Source: CAYXGE01 sp964464435 (GTDB lineage Bacteria; Pseudomonadota; Gammaproteobacteria; Burkholderiales; Methylophilaceae). Taken from it: 19,764 nucleotides of DNA. Under the pieces are notes generated by a model. That model was not told where the DNA came from and made no database searches. It was given only the letters and a program-made list of their open reading frames with translations. The DNA lies in NCBI GenBank assembly GCA_964464435.1, contig CAYXGE010000033.1:1-19764 (forward strand), read 5' to 3'. The position numbers and the translations under genes were made by a program. Positions 1 through 8,067 of the stretch are shown piece by piece. Every line of letters starts with the position of its first letter. Within the stretch, counting starts at the first letter, position 1.

Positions 1-236
1 GGCGCTGGCGGCGCGAGTGGATCATCAGGTAACTTGAACGGGTTTTTTGCGTTTTGTTCAGCCAGTAGTTTTGCGCCAGCTCTAATTCTCTCACCCGTTT
101 CTTTGCGTTCTTGGTCTAGTTTTTGTTCGGCTATTTTCGCTTGTTTAGCTTGGTATTGTTGAAAGCCTAAATAAGCGATTAACATAGTCGCGCACATTAC
201 AACTAGTACAATAAAACGACGATATTTAACTAACAT
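1..236 (-). CDS. Small membrane-anchored coiled-coil protein of unknown function (partial, 3' end outside window)
   Basis: The reading frame starts at ATG 236-234 and stays open to the window edge, giving 78 visible codons. The visible product begins MLVKYRRFIVLVVMCATMLI, a short basic start followed by one hydrophobic segment at about residues 8-23. A Gln/Lys/Glu-rich stretch that looks coiled-coil follows (about 24-60), then a Pro-rich NPFKLPDDPLAPPAP region. This suggests an inner-membrane protein with one transmembrane helix and a periplasmic tail. It starts 8 bases after the gspD stop with a weak TAAGAA ribosome-binding site, so it is very probably co-transcribed with gspD. I do not recognise the family. 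A role with the secretin (assembly, inner-membrane linkage) is suggested only by position. It is too short to be compared with known GspB or pilotin proteins from what is visible. Confidence 0.6.
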   Translation of the reverse strand, partial: MLVKYRRFIVLVVMCATMLIAYLGFQQYQAKQAKIAEQKLDQERKETGERIRAGAKLLAEQNAKNPFKLPDDPLAPPA

Positions 237-244
237 GATTCTTA

Positions 245-2356
245 CTATTCTTTTGTGTTACTTGGTTTGCTAGATTTTAATTCTTTTTCAAACAGTGGTT
301 TTTGATAGAGTTTTTCATTGATATCGGGCATTTTAACCTCAGGTAAATCAGGTAATACCCAATGTGGTTTGGGTGAAACTAAGCTTTCTTGATTACGAAT
401 ATACTCGTAACGGTCGTTGGTAATGGCATTACTCGCCTCATCATTTCTAATCACATAAGGGCGTAAAAATACCATGAGGTTGGTTTTTTTATGGCCACGA
501 CCTTGGGTTCTAAATAAGTTGCCTAGCAAGGGTAAATCACCAAGTAGTGGTACTTTATTAATGGTCTCTGAAATTCTATCTTCAATAAGGCCGCCTAACA
601 CAATGATATTGCCATCATCTACTAAGACTGAGGTGTCAATAGAACGTTTATTGGTGGTAATACCAGCTGCATTAGAGGCGTCAATCACGCTTGAGACTTC
701 TTGGTAAATTTTTAATTTAATGGTGTCTGCCTCAGAAATTTGTGGTTTGACTTTGAGGGTTAACCCAACATCTTGACGTTCAATCGTCTGAAATGGATTT
801 ACGCCACCTACCGCGGCTTGCGTAAACTGCCCAGTAATAAACGGTACGTTTTGCCCAATCACGATTTTGGCTTCTTCATTGTCTAAGGTAAGTAAATTGG
901 GTTTTGATAAAATATTAGCGTTAACATCTGCCTCTAAAGCACGCGCTAGTAAGCCTAAATTAGTAATGGTGCCTAAACCAGGCACGTTAATTTGTCCTTT
1001 TACAATACCAATATTAAGACCATTGCTAGCGTTGCCTACGTTTTGCGCGACGCTATTAATGTTTGCTCCAGCACTGTTAAATTTAGTACCGCCAAAGGCG
1101 CGCACATTATTACTCCCAGCTTCAAGATTACTAAGGTCTTGCCACTGAATGCCAAACTCAGAAGTCTTGTCAGTGGATACTTCGGCCACCAATGCTTCAA
1201 TGTAGAGCTGCGCACGTTTAACATCGAGTTTATCAATGACGCCACGCAACATATTAAATACATGATCTGGCGCAGTAATAATAAGCGCATTGGTGGCGGT
1301 ATCCGCTTGAATCATGGATGGGTTGTTTGACTCAGAGGCTGAAGTAGTAGCACTCATGGGCAGATTCATAACTGCGGTATTTGCTTGATTAGTTGGGCTG
1401 GTATTGGTGACTACTGGGGCACTAGCAGAAGGGCTCTCAGTGTCGCCACTACTAAACGCATTACTGTTACTAGAGGTAAGCGCTTGTAGCGTATTAGCTA
1501 ATTTTTTTGCATCGGCATTACGTAAATACACCACATGAATGCTGTTGCCTGCGGTATTTTGCGTATCTAGTTGCTGAATGAGTTGTTTTGCGCGATTAAT
1601 TTGGCCTTGATTGTCACTCTTTAAAATAATGCTATTAGAACGTGCATCAGGCACAACTAGCATTTTGCGTGTAGGTTCTGCACCAGCGGCAGGCGTATCG
1701 ACAAGTTTACTCAGCGTTTGCGCTAATTCGACTGCATTAGCATATTTAATTTTAACAAGCTCACTTTCTTGTGGGCTTGGTTGGTCTATGGTTTGAATCA
1801 GCTTAGCTACTTTTTTTAGGTTTTCAGCGTAATCAGTAATAATGAGCATGTTGTTGCTAGGGTAAGCATTGATAATATTACTTGGTGAAATTAAAGGTTT
1901 AAGTACAGGCACTAATAAATTCGCAGACTCATATTTAATGGCAAACACTTGGGTTATGATTTGGTCGCCACCTAGTTTGTTTTTACCGCTGACGGTTGGG
2001 TTGTAACGTAATTTGGCATCGGTTTCTGGCAAAATGGTAATCACGCCATTGCCTTCACTGGCGGTAAAGCCTTGTGTTCTTAATGCTGAAAGTAATACTT
2101 GATACGCCATTGCAGGGGGAATGGGCGTAGCTGAGGCAATATTAACAGTGCCCTTTACGCGCGGGTCAATGATAAAATTTTTACCAGAAATTTGACCAAT
2201 GGCCTTAATCACAGACTCGATATCAGCATTGACAAAATTGAGTGTTACTTTTTCTTCGTCCATAGCGCTTGCAGGCTTAGCTAATAAAAGCAACACTAGC
2301 ACTGTAAACAATGAAAGTTTAGACAACATTAAGCTGAGGGTGTATTGCATTTTCAT
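245..2356 (-). CDS. gspD: Type II secretion system secretin GspD
   Basis: This is the outer-membrane channel of the T2SS, which forms a multimeric secretin ring. The protein is 703 residues, within the usual 650-750. A signal peptide with a long Leu-rich core ends at about Ala31 (PASA|MDEE). Next come the N0 domain (about 35-110, with VTLNFVNADIESVIKAIGQ), N1 (about 132-192), N2 (about 199-265) and N3 (about 272-385). The C-terminal secretin domain spans about 390-640 and carries the family signature VPLLGDLPLLGNLFR at 602-616. N3 is interrupted by a Ser/Thr/Asn-rich stretch at about 296-348, probably a disordered loop. The last 60 residues form a Pro/Lys-rich tail where a pilotin could bind. 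The first ATG (MKMQ) is used; M3 is an alternative, and no clear Shine-Dalgarno sequence is visible. It is divergent from gspE and followed closely by a small unknown membrane protein gene. Confidence 0.97.
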   Translation of the reverse strand: MKMQYTLSLMLSKLSLFTVLVLLLLAKPASAMDEEKVTLNFVNADIESVIKAIGQISGKNFIIDPRVKGTVNIASATPIPPAMAYQVLLSALRTQGFTASEGNGVITILPETDAKLRYNPTVSGKNKLGGDQIITQVFAIKYESANLLVPVLKPLISPSNIINAYPSNNMLIITDYAENLKKVAKLIQTIDQPSPQESELVKIKYANAVELAQTLSKLVDTPAAGAEPTRKMLVVPDARSNSIILKSDNQGQINRAKQLIQQLDTQNTAGNSIHVVYLRNADAKKLANTLQALTSSNSNAFSSGDTESPSASAPVVTNTSPTNQANTAVMNLPMSATTSASESNNPSMIQADTATNALIITAPDHVFNMLRGVIDKLDVKRAQLYIEALVAEVSTDKTSEFGIQWQDLSNLEAGSNNVRAFGGTKFNSAGANINSVAQNVGNASNGLNIGIVKGQINVPGLGTITNLGLLARALEADVNANILSKPNLLTLDNEEAKIVIGQNVPFITGQFTQAAVGGVNPFQTIERQDVGLTLKVKPQISEADTIKLKIYQEVSSVIDASNAAGITTNKRSIDTSVLVDDGNIIVLGGLIEDRISETINKVPLLGDLPLLGNLFRTQGRGHKKTNLMVFLRPYVIRNDEASNAITNDRYEYIRNQESLVSPKPHWVLPDLPEVKMPDINEKLYQKPLFEKELKSSKPSNTKE

Positions 2357-2585
2357 AGTGTTATTTAAATAAACTTTATGGGTTGTTGCATTTGTCTTAT
2401 AAAATTAAAGTATGATGATGTTAGTATTGTTTAAAATGCAATGACAAGTCCTTATTATGAATGAGTTTTTGTGTTGAAGCTATGACATTTATGAGAAATG
2501 TTAAAAATTATTGAGTGTAAAATATTAAGCTATTTAACATAGCTTAGTTTGAAATCGTTTTATTTGATTGAAATATGCCTAAAAA
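2357..2585. promoter_or_regulatory. Divergent gspD/gspE intergenic region
   Basis: This 229-base AT-rich spacer separates gspD (leftward) from gspE (rightward), so both promoters must lie here. Several weak -10-like AT hexamers are present (for example TAAAAT at 2518-2523), but none has a convincing -35 partner at the right distance, so I do not assign start sites. The most structured element is the inverted repeat at 2526-2546, listed separately. No small ORF or RNA gene is apparent. Confidence 0.5.
2526..2546. repeat. 8-bp inverted repeat in the gspD-gspE spacer (possible operator)
   Basis: TAAGCTAT at 2526-2533 and its exact reverse complement ATAGCTTA at 2539-2546 are separated by TTAAC. 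It lies 39 bases before the gspE start. It could be an operator for a dimeric regulator or a small hairpin in the gspE leader. It is not a typical terminator because it has no GC-rich stem and no T-run. The symmetry is seen directly; the function is inference. Confidence 0.4.
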
Positions 2586-4076
2586 ATGACAACAAGTCCG
2601 AATCCGCTAGCAACTAGATTGATTCCTTATGCTTTTGCTAAAGCAAAAGGCGTGGTGTTGGTTAATATGCAAACAGACTTTGCCGAAGTCGCGTTACGTC
2701 AAGATGCAAGCCCCGCCTCTTTGGCTGAAGCAAAGCGCGTGCTCGGTGTTAAAGTTAAAGCAAATATTGTCAGTTTAGAAACTTTTGACCAACTATTAAC
2801 ACAGGCATACTCACAAGAATCTGCTGCAGGGTTGGTGGATGATATTCAAAGTGATCTAGATTTATCGCAATTGATTCAAGAGTTGCCGCCAGTAGAAGAT
2901 TTGCTTGATGCGGGCGACGGTGCGCCTGTTATTAGAATGATTAATGCGATTCTTACGCAAGCGCTTAATGCCAATGCTTCTGACATTCATATTGAGCCTT
3001 ATGAAACACGTTCTGTTGTGCGCTTTAGAATTGATGGCACCATGCGCAATGTGGTTGAGCCTCACCGTGGTTTACATGCAGCGATGGTGTCGCGCCTAAA
3101 GGTGATGGCACAACTCGATATTGCTGAAAAACGCTTGCCCCAAGATGGGCGTATTACCCTCAGAATTGCAGGTAAAGCGGTAGATGTGCGTGTTTCAACG
3201 CTACCTACTGGGCATGGCGAGCGAGTGGTGCTACGTATTCTAGAAAAAGACAGTAGTCGTATGAACTTAACCAGCTTGGGCATGAGTCAAGAAACCTTGG
3301 CCAAGATGGATAGTTTAATTCATCAACCGCATGGCATTATTTTAGTCACGGGTCCTACGGGCTCAGGTAAAACGACCACGCTTTATTCTGCTTTATCACG
3401 CGTTGACGCTAGTAAACTAAATATCATGACGGTAGAAGACCCGATTGAATATGATTTGCCTAAAATTGCACAAACGCAGGTCAATACGCGTATTGACATG
3501 ACCTTTGCCAAGGCATTGCGCTCGATATTACGCCAAGACCCTGATGTGATTATGATTGGTGAAATTCGTGACGTTGAAACCGCACAAATTGCTGTACAAG
3601 CAAGTTTGACAGGCCATTTAGTGTTAGCTACTTTGCATACTAATGATTCATTTGCCGCAGTTGCGCGTTTGATGGACATGGGGGTTGAGCCATTTCTATT
3701 AGCGTCATCTCTTTCTGGTGTGTTGGCTCAGCGTTTAGTGCGCAATCTTTGTCCACATTGTAAGCGTGCCGAGGCGCCAGATGCCACCGAGCTAGCTTTG
3801 ATGAATGTTAATTCTAGCAAAGTACCACAAGTGATTTATCATGCCGTTGGTTGCGAGCATTGTCATGGCACTGGCTATATTGGTAGAACGGGCATTTATG
3901 AGCTACTGACGATGGATGACTCATTACGTAAATTAGTGCATGAACGTGCTTCAGAACAAGCATTGAAGCAATATGCCACACAACGCAATATGGATGATTT
4001 GCGTACAGATGGCATGCGTTGGGTATTGCAAGGTACGACCTCGCTAGAAGAGTTGCTTTCGGTAACGCGTGATTAA
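2586..4076 (+). CDS. gspE: Type II secretion system ATPase GspE
   Basis: This is the cytoplasmic hexameric ATPase that powers pseudopilus assembly, docking on GspL and GspF. The 496 residues match the usual length. The N-terminal domain (about 1-105) begins near LIPYAFAKAKGVVLV. The catalytic core contains SDIHIEP (132-138), Walker A GPTGSGKT (256-263), the Asp box TVEDPIEYD (282-290), Walker B VIMIGEIRD (321-329) and the His box LTGHLVLATLHTND (341-354). A zinc-binding tetracysteine module follows, with C389, C392, C423 and C426, typical of GspE and PilB proteins. The C-terminus GTTSLEELLSVTRD is also typical. The ATG at 2586 is chosen because the conserved N-terminus follows directly; no strong Shine-Dalgarno sequence is visible. 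gspF follows 27 bases later on the same strand, forming a two-gene unit divergent from gspD. Confidence 0.97.
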   Translation: MTTSPNPLATRLIPYAFAKAKGVVLVNMQTDFAEVALRQDASPASLAEAKRVLGVKVKANIVSLETFDQLLTQAYSQESAAGLVDDIQSDLDLSQLIQELPPVEDLLDAGDGAPVIRMINAILTQALNANASDIHIEPYETRSVVRFRIDGTMRNVVEPHRGLHAAMVSRLKVMAQLDIAEKRLPQDGRITLRIAGKAVDVRVSTLPTGHGERVVLRILEKDSSRMNLTSLGMSQETLAKMDSLIHQPHGIILVTGPTGSGKTTTLYSALSRVDASKLNIMTVEDPIEYDLPKIAQTQVNTRIDMTFAKALRSILRQDPDVIMIGEIRDVETAQIAVQASLTGHLVLATLHTNDSFAAVARLMDMGVEPFLLASSLSGVLAQRLVRNLCPHCKRAEAPDATELALMNVNSSKVPQVIYHAVGCEHCHGTGYIGRTGIYELLTMDDSLRKLVHERASEQALKQYATQRNMDDLRTDGMRWVLQGTTSLEELLSVTRD

Positions 4077-4103
4077 TAAAAAAGAAATCATTGAGACGTA
4101 GAC

Positions 4104-5321
4104 ATGGCGGTGTTTAAGTTTGAAGCCCTAGATGCAAGTGGCAAACTCAACAAAGGCACGGTAGAAGGTGACTCCATTAGGCTAGCGCGTAGCCGCTTAC
4201 GCGATATGCAACTCACGCCTCTTAAACTTGATGCAATTGAAGATAGTGTAGCTAAAGAATCTAGCATGTCATGGCTAAGCAGGCGTACATTTTCTTCCTC
4301 AGAATTGAGTTTAGTTACTCGCCAAATATCCACCTTACTCACTGCAGGGCTTACTGTAGATCAAGCACTAAGTGCAATTGTGGAGCAATCAGAAAACGAC
4401 TATACCAAAGAGGTGATGCAGGCAGTTAAGTCAGAGGTGATGTCTGGTAGCACCTTATCTGGGGCGCTAGCAAAGTACCCGCATATATTTCCTGATATTT
4501 ACCGTGCTATTGTCTATGCGGGTGAAGAGTCAGGCGAGTTAGCGCAAGTCACCTTGCGTTTGGCAGAATATACTGAATCTCGCCATGTGTTAAAACAAAA
4601 AGTAGTGGTGGCGTTTATTTACCCAGCGCTCGTGACCATTGTTGCCTTGCTAGTGATTGGGGGCTTGTTGGTGTATGTGGTGCCACAAATTGTAAGTGCA
4701 TTTGAACAGTCTAAGCAAACGTTACCGCTGTTAACACGTGCTTTAATTGGCCTGAGCGATATTTTAAGTGTCACTTGGCCTTACTTATTAGGCTTGATTG
4801 TCATCGCTATTGTATTGCTAAAAAAAGCCCTTAAAAATCCAGAAATTCAATTTCAATGGCATCAACAATTGCTTAATTGGCCTTTGGTTGGCCCTCTGGT
4901 AAGAGGGCTTAATACGGCGAGGTTAGCAAGCACGCTGGCTATTTTGGTGGGTAGTGGCGTGCCTATTATTAGCGCGATGAAAGCTGCAGCCAAAATTATC
5001 AGCAACTTGCCTATGCGCCATGCGGTTGAAGAGGCGATTGATCAAGTGCGCGATGGAACACCATTAAGCAAAGCGTTAAAAACGCGTCAATTGTTTCCAC
5101 CTATTTTAATTCACTTAATTTCAAGTGCCGAAGCTACGGGGCAGTTGGATACCATGCTAGAAAGTGCCGCAACACAGCAATCCCGCGAGATGGAAAATCG
5201 TATTAGTATGCTTACCGCATTGATGGAACCTATATTAATTTTGATTATGGGCTTGATGGTGCTGGCTATTGTACTTGCTATCTTGCTACCGATTATTGAA
5301 ATGAATCAACTCATCAAGTAG
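4104..5321 (+). CDS. gspF: Type II secretion system inner-membrane platform protein GspF
   Basis: GspF is the polytopic inner-membrane protein at the centre of the T2SS assembly platform, contacting GspE and GspL. The length of 405 residues is standard. The N-terminal part begins MAVFKFEALDASGKLNKGTV, as in the family. Two homologous cytoplasmic T2SSF domains are visible: about 67-190 (QISTLLTAGLTVDQAL, GEESGELAQVTLRLAEY) and about 269-391 (LASTLAILVGSGVPI, SAEATGQLDTMLESAA). Three transmembrane segments lie near 168-193, 221-241 and 371-397. The conserved ending is LLPIIEMNQLI. It is translated 27 bases after gspE and its end faces the end of gspC, with 41 bases between the two stop codons. 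No clear terminator is seen in that short convergent gap. Confidence 0.97.
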   Translation: MAVFKFEALDASGKLNKGTVEGDSIRLARSRLRDMQLTPLKLDAIEDSVAKESSMSWLSRRTFSSSELSLVTRQISTLLTAGLTVDQALSAIVEQSENDYTKEVMQAVKSEVMSGSTLSGALAKYPHIFPDIYRAIVYAGEESGELAQVTLRLAEYTESRHVLKQKVVVAFIYPALVTIVALLVIGGLLVYVVPQIVSAFEQSKQTLPLLTRALIGLSDILSVTWPYLLGLIVIAIVLLKKALKNPEIQFQWHQQLLNWPLVGPLVRGLNTARLASTLAILVGSGVPIISAMKAAAKIISNLPMRHAVEEAIDQVRDGTPLSKALKTRQLFPPILIHLISSAEATGQLDTMLESAATQQSREMENRISMLTALMEPILILIMGLMVLAIVLAILLPIIEMNQLIK

Positions 5322-5362
5322 TCCTTAGCAAAGTTGGTTTTGCACTCCATTCATCAGTTATT

Positions 5363-6031
5363 TTATTTAGGTAGCTCTTTAATATAACGCTGAATCATTG
5401 CTGAAGTGCTTTCAGGCGTGACTGGCACTTGAGGTGTTGCAGCAGGTGCAGTTGGTGCAGAGGGGCTAGGTGCTGTCGTGTTTGCATTTTGATTTGATAA
5501 CACAGGCTTTTCTGAAGGTTTTTCAATACTCACTGGAGTACTTTTAATCTCAGCTACACTGGGGATAATCCCAACTGCTTTGCTATCAACAGGATTTTCT
5601 AATGGCAATTGATGCTTTATGCCATTTTGCACAATCGTTACACTATTGCTTTGTATGTCCTCTAATTTAACGCCAGCCGTAATTTCTTGATTGAGTACAG
5701 CATATTGTTGTTGTCCGTTGCTCAGTTTAAAAATAGCAAATCCTGCTTGGCGTTGACTAGGACTTAATAATCCTACTAATTTCAATTCTCCACCTTGATA
5801 CACATCTTTTTCTACTGTGCCATGACTAGACCCAAACCAATGGCTGGCTAAAATACTGGGTAACAAGGTTTGCGTAGAGGCTACTTCTGGTGGGGCAACA
5901 GGTGTTGGCTGGGGTTTTATAAACACCCATACCCAATAGGCAAGGGTGATGGCAAATAATGCAACCATGCCATAATTAAGGCCATGAATGATGGCGTTTT
6001 GCCAAGGTTTTGAAAGTTGTACGCGTGCCAT
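5363..6031 (-). CDS. gspC: Type II secretion system protein GspC (short form, no PDZ domain)
   Basis: GspC links the inner-membrane platform to the secretin GspD. The 222-residue product starts MARVQLSKPW and has a cytoplasmic N-terminus, one transmembrane helix (about 20-39) and a Pro-rich linker. A homology-region domain at about 58-140 (ILASHWFGSS, LKLVGLLSPSQRQAGFAIF, QQQYAVLNQEI) resembles GspC/PilP domains that bind the secretin N0 domain. After residue 140 only a Pro/Ala/Ser-rich tail remains (APSPSAPTAPAATPQV), ending MIQRYIKELPK. The PDZ or coiled-coil module of longer GspC proteins is missing. The ATG at 6031 is chosen because it follows the upstream gene's stop by 5 bases and has GAGAGG upstream. 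An in-frame extension to 6241 would overlap that gene with non-family sequence. It is the last gene of the gspG-C operon. The assignment rests on domain pattern and context. Confidence 0.8.
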   Translation of the reverse strand: MARVQLSKPWQNAIIHGLNYGMVALFAITLAYWVWVFIKPQPTPVAPPEVASTQTLLPSILASHWFGSSHGTVEKDVYQGGELKLVGLLSPSQRQAGFAIFKLSNGQQQYAVLNQEITAGVKLEDIQSNSVTIVQNGIKHQLPLENPVDSKAVGIIPSVAEIKSTPVSIEKPSEKPVLSNQNANTTAPSPSAPTAPAATPQVPVTPESTSAMIQRYIKELPK

Positions 6032-6036
6032 CTTGC

Positions 6037-6795
6037 TTATTGACCTCTCAATAATTGAACTGCTAGCCATAATATTGCCATTAAAATAGGCTGATGTACC
6101 ATATAAATCAATAGACTTTTTTGTCCCATATAACTTAGTACAGGGTGGGTATATGCTGGGTTGGATGCAAATTGACCCAATTGTTGTTGTTTTAAAATTT
6201 TGTTTCCAAGTGTCATACCCAAACAAACTACGCCAAACCAAGGTAATAGTGGCACATAATCTTCGGTAATCGGTTTAAATGTCATTAACCCTATCCATTG
6301 CAAATAGGGGGTGTCAAATACAGGATGTGAAAAAATTAAGCTTATGATTAAAATAATTATGCCTAAACTTAGTTGTAATGTAGGTTTGTTGAGCAAAGGT
6401 TGAGCAAGCACACTGGCAAGTGCAATAAAATGCAAAATACCAAAAAACACATAACTTTCTGGAAACATCTGCATAGTAGCAATCGTAACAATGAGTGCAC
6501 ATAAACTCACTTTAAAGATGCGTTGCCAAAAATGCTTATTACCTTGCGCATTAGCGAGCGATAAACAGACACCAACCAACAATAAAAAACTGCTGACAAT
6601 AATGACCCTTGCAGTTAGCCAAAATGGGGTACTGTTCATCGCAAACTGGGTAAGGTTAAATTGGTTTAAGTCAAAACAAAAATGGTATGCCACCATCAAA
6701 ATAATGGTCATGCCGCGCCAACTATCTATGATTGGATAGCGCAACAATGGTGGTCTTGAAGTTGAGTTTGCTACTTTTTTTAATTGCGCTTTCAT
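6037..6795 (-). CDS. Polytopic membrane acyltransferase-like protein (DUF1624 / heparan-alpha-glucosaminide N-acetyltransferase-like)
   Basis: The protein has 252 residues and about seven hydrophobic segments. Its N-terminal signature IIDSWRGMTIILMVAYHFCFDL (D24, R27-G28, H38, D42) matches the R/D-x-x-RG...MxxYHxxFDL pattern of the DUF1624 family. Related features are GILHFIAL in the middle, VPLLPWFGVVCLGM later and SLLIYMVHQPI near the end. Relatives include lysosomal HGSNAT-type transmembrane acetyltransferases, which move an acetyl group across the membrane; the substrate in bacteria is mostly unknown. The gene sits 16 bases after gspN and 5 bases before gspC, so it is transcribed within the T2SS operon although it is not a known T2SS component. 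No Shine-Dalgarno sequence is obvious before its ATG, while the following gene's GAGAGG lies in its last codons. Family placement is from remembered motifs; function is unproven. Confidence 0.82.
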   Translation of the reverse strand: MKAQLKKVANSTSRPPLLRYPIIDSWRGMTIILMVAYHFCFDLNQFNLTQFAMNSTPFWLTARVIIVSSFLLLVGVCLSLANAQGNKHFWQRIFKVSLCALIVTIATMQMFPESYVFFGILHFIALASVLAQPLLNKPTLQLSLGIIILIISLIFSHPVFDTPYLQWIGLMTFKPITEDYVPLLPWFGVVCLGMTLGNKILKQQQLGQFASNPAYTHPVLSYMGQKSLLIYMVHQPILMAILWLAVQLLRGQ

Positions 6796-6811
6796 GATGG
6801 TATTTTTATGC

Positions 6812-7573
6812 TTAAAGCCCGAAATGAAACTGTCCAGAATTGGCTATTTCTTCATTGCCAATACTATGTAACAAAGGGCTTAGTGCTTCCAATTCAGCGT
6901 TGGCAGAGGCCACGCCGTAAAAAGATAAGCTTGATTGTGGTGACCACGAACCACTTCCACTTAATTTAAGTGGCCCCGTTGTCGTAGAAAGTTGTAAATC
7001 TAGTTCCGTACTTTTAGATGCTAAACCTTGGCCTGTGATTGTGAGTACGTAATAACCAAGCGGGTTTACCTTGCTAATGGCGGCACTGGCTTGTTGCCAT
7101 TCAATGTTTGCATTGCCTTCAAATGCTTCGTTCGCATATTGCATGTGGGTGGAGGAGACTACGAGCTTTCCACCTAAAGAAACTGCATTTAAGCTGGGTA
7201 CCCAATAGGCAATGATGCTGGCAGGTAGAGTAATGTTGAGGTTATCAATACTAATAGATTGGCGGGAAAGGTTAAGCTGCGCTGGGGCTTGGTTGTTCCA
7301 AACCACAGTGGCTGCCAACAGTTGATTAAATAACGCTAAACCTTGCAATTTCCATGCGATTTGACCAAGCGCTAGCTGTTGCTCGTTTTCAATCATTAGC
7401 GTTGCTTGGCCCTGCCAAATGGTGCCCTGTGCATTAGCTAAGCGAAAGGGTTGTTGCTTTTGTTGGCTTAAGGCTTGTGCGAGTAATGTGGCTGGTGCAT
7501 TGAATATCAGCGCCCCTAAAAAACACATTGCCCCTAAAATTAAGGCTAGTTTGAACTTGAATTTTGTTGGCAT
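6812..7573 (-). CDS. gspN: Type II secretion system protein GspN
   Basis: GspN is an accessory inner-membrane T2SS protein of uncertain role, present only in some systems. The 253-residue product has a single N-terminal hydrophobic anchor (about 8-26, LALILGAMCFLGALIF). A periplasmic beta-rich domain follows, with the family hallmark AQGTIWQGQATL at 48-59 (the AxGxxWxG motif). The remainder alternates Leu/Gln/Ser strands (KLQGLALFNQLLAA, LNITLPASIIAYW) as expected for T2SSN. It starts 2 bases after the gspM stop, which indicates translational coupling. Length matches the family (about 250). Confidence 0.9.
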   Translation of the reverse strand: MPTKFKFKLALILGAMCFLGALIFNAPATLLAQALSQQKQQPFRLANAQGTIWQGQATLMIENEQQLALGQIAWKLQGLALFNQLLAATVVWNNQAPAQLNLSRQSISIDNLNITLPASIIAYWVPSLNAVSLGGKLVVSSTHMQYANEAFEGNANIEWQQASAAISKVNPLGYYVLTITGQGLASKSTELDLQLSTTTGPLKLSGSGSWSPQSSLSFYGVASANAELEALSPLLHSIGNEEIANSGQFHFGL

Positions 7574-7575
7574 TG

Positions 7576-8067
7576 CTATTCTGTCGTTACTAAATCCGCC
7601 TCTACATGCACTAGTCCAGTGGGTAAGGCTTGAATATGTGCAGTAGCAATACGAATTTGATGTTCAGTTTGCAAAGCAAATGCCCATTTTGCCCATGCAT
7701 CAAAACTAATGCTTGGCATGCTAATATGCAAGCCGCCTTGTTCTAGTGATTCTGTGGCGCTGATATATTGTGCCACCTGATGCAACTTGGCAGAGGCGTT
7801 CACAGCGTTTTGTAAACCACTCGCACCGCTATGGCTGATACCAATCGCAGTTTTAAGGGTTTGGATTTGCCCCGCTTGTATCTGCATCTGTGCAAGTTGT
7901 GACTTCTTTTCTAGCACTGCTTGGCTTAACGTTGCCCGCGCTTGTACACTAGGCAGCCAAATAAAGGCATACACCACCAATATTGTTACAGCAGTTGCAA
8001 TTACCATCAGTATCTGACGGTCTCGTGCAGACATAGACTGCCATTTATTTAAAAGCGCTTGTTTCAT
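7576..8067 (-). CDS. gspM: Type II secretion system protein GspM
   Basis: GspM is a bitopic inner-membrane protein that pairs with GspL in the assembly platform. The 163-residue product starts with a short amphipathic cytoplasmic helix (NKWQSMSARDRQILMV). One transmembrane segment follows at about 19-38, then a coiled-coil stretch (ARATLSQAVLEKKSQLAQMQIQ, about 43-65) and a small ferredoxin-like periplasmic domain. Sequence conservation in this family is low, so the call relies on architecture and on position between gspL and gspN. Its start overlaps the gspL stop by 4 bases (ATGA), a typical translational coupling. Confidence 0.93.
   Translation of the reverse strand: MKQALLNKWQSMSARDRQILMVIATAVTILVVYAFIWLPSVQARATLSQAVLEKKSQLAQMQIQAGQIQTLKTAIGISHSGASGLQNAVNASAKLHQVAQYISATESLEQGGLHISMPSISFDAWAKWAFALQTEHQIRIATAHIQALPTGLVHVEADLVTTE

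Noticed and set aside
474..1796. Several plus-strand open frames opposite gspD
   Set aside because: They mirror the codon pattern of the strong gspD gene and have no ribosome-binding sites or family motifs.
5328..5343. GCAAA/TTTGC hairpin in the gspF-gspC convergent gap
   Set aside because: The stem is only 5 bp and no T-run follows, so it is too weak to call a terminator.
6032..6241. A 70-residue N-terminal extension of gspC
   Set aside because: It overlaps the acyltransferase-like gene in another frame, has no family character, and the ATG at 6031 has a ribosome-binding site.
6784..6969. Plus-strand 61-codon frame over the gspN/acyltransferase junction
   Set aside because: It is antisense to two well-supported genes and has no protein features.
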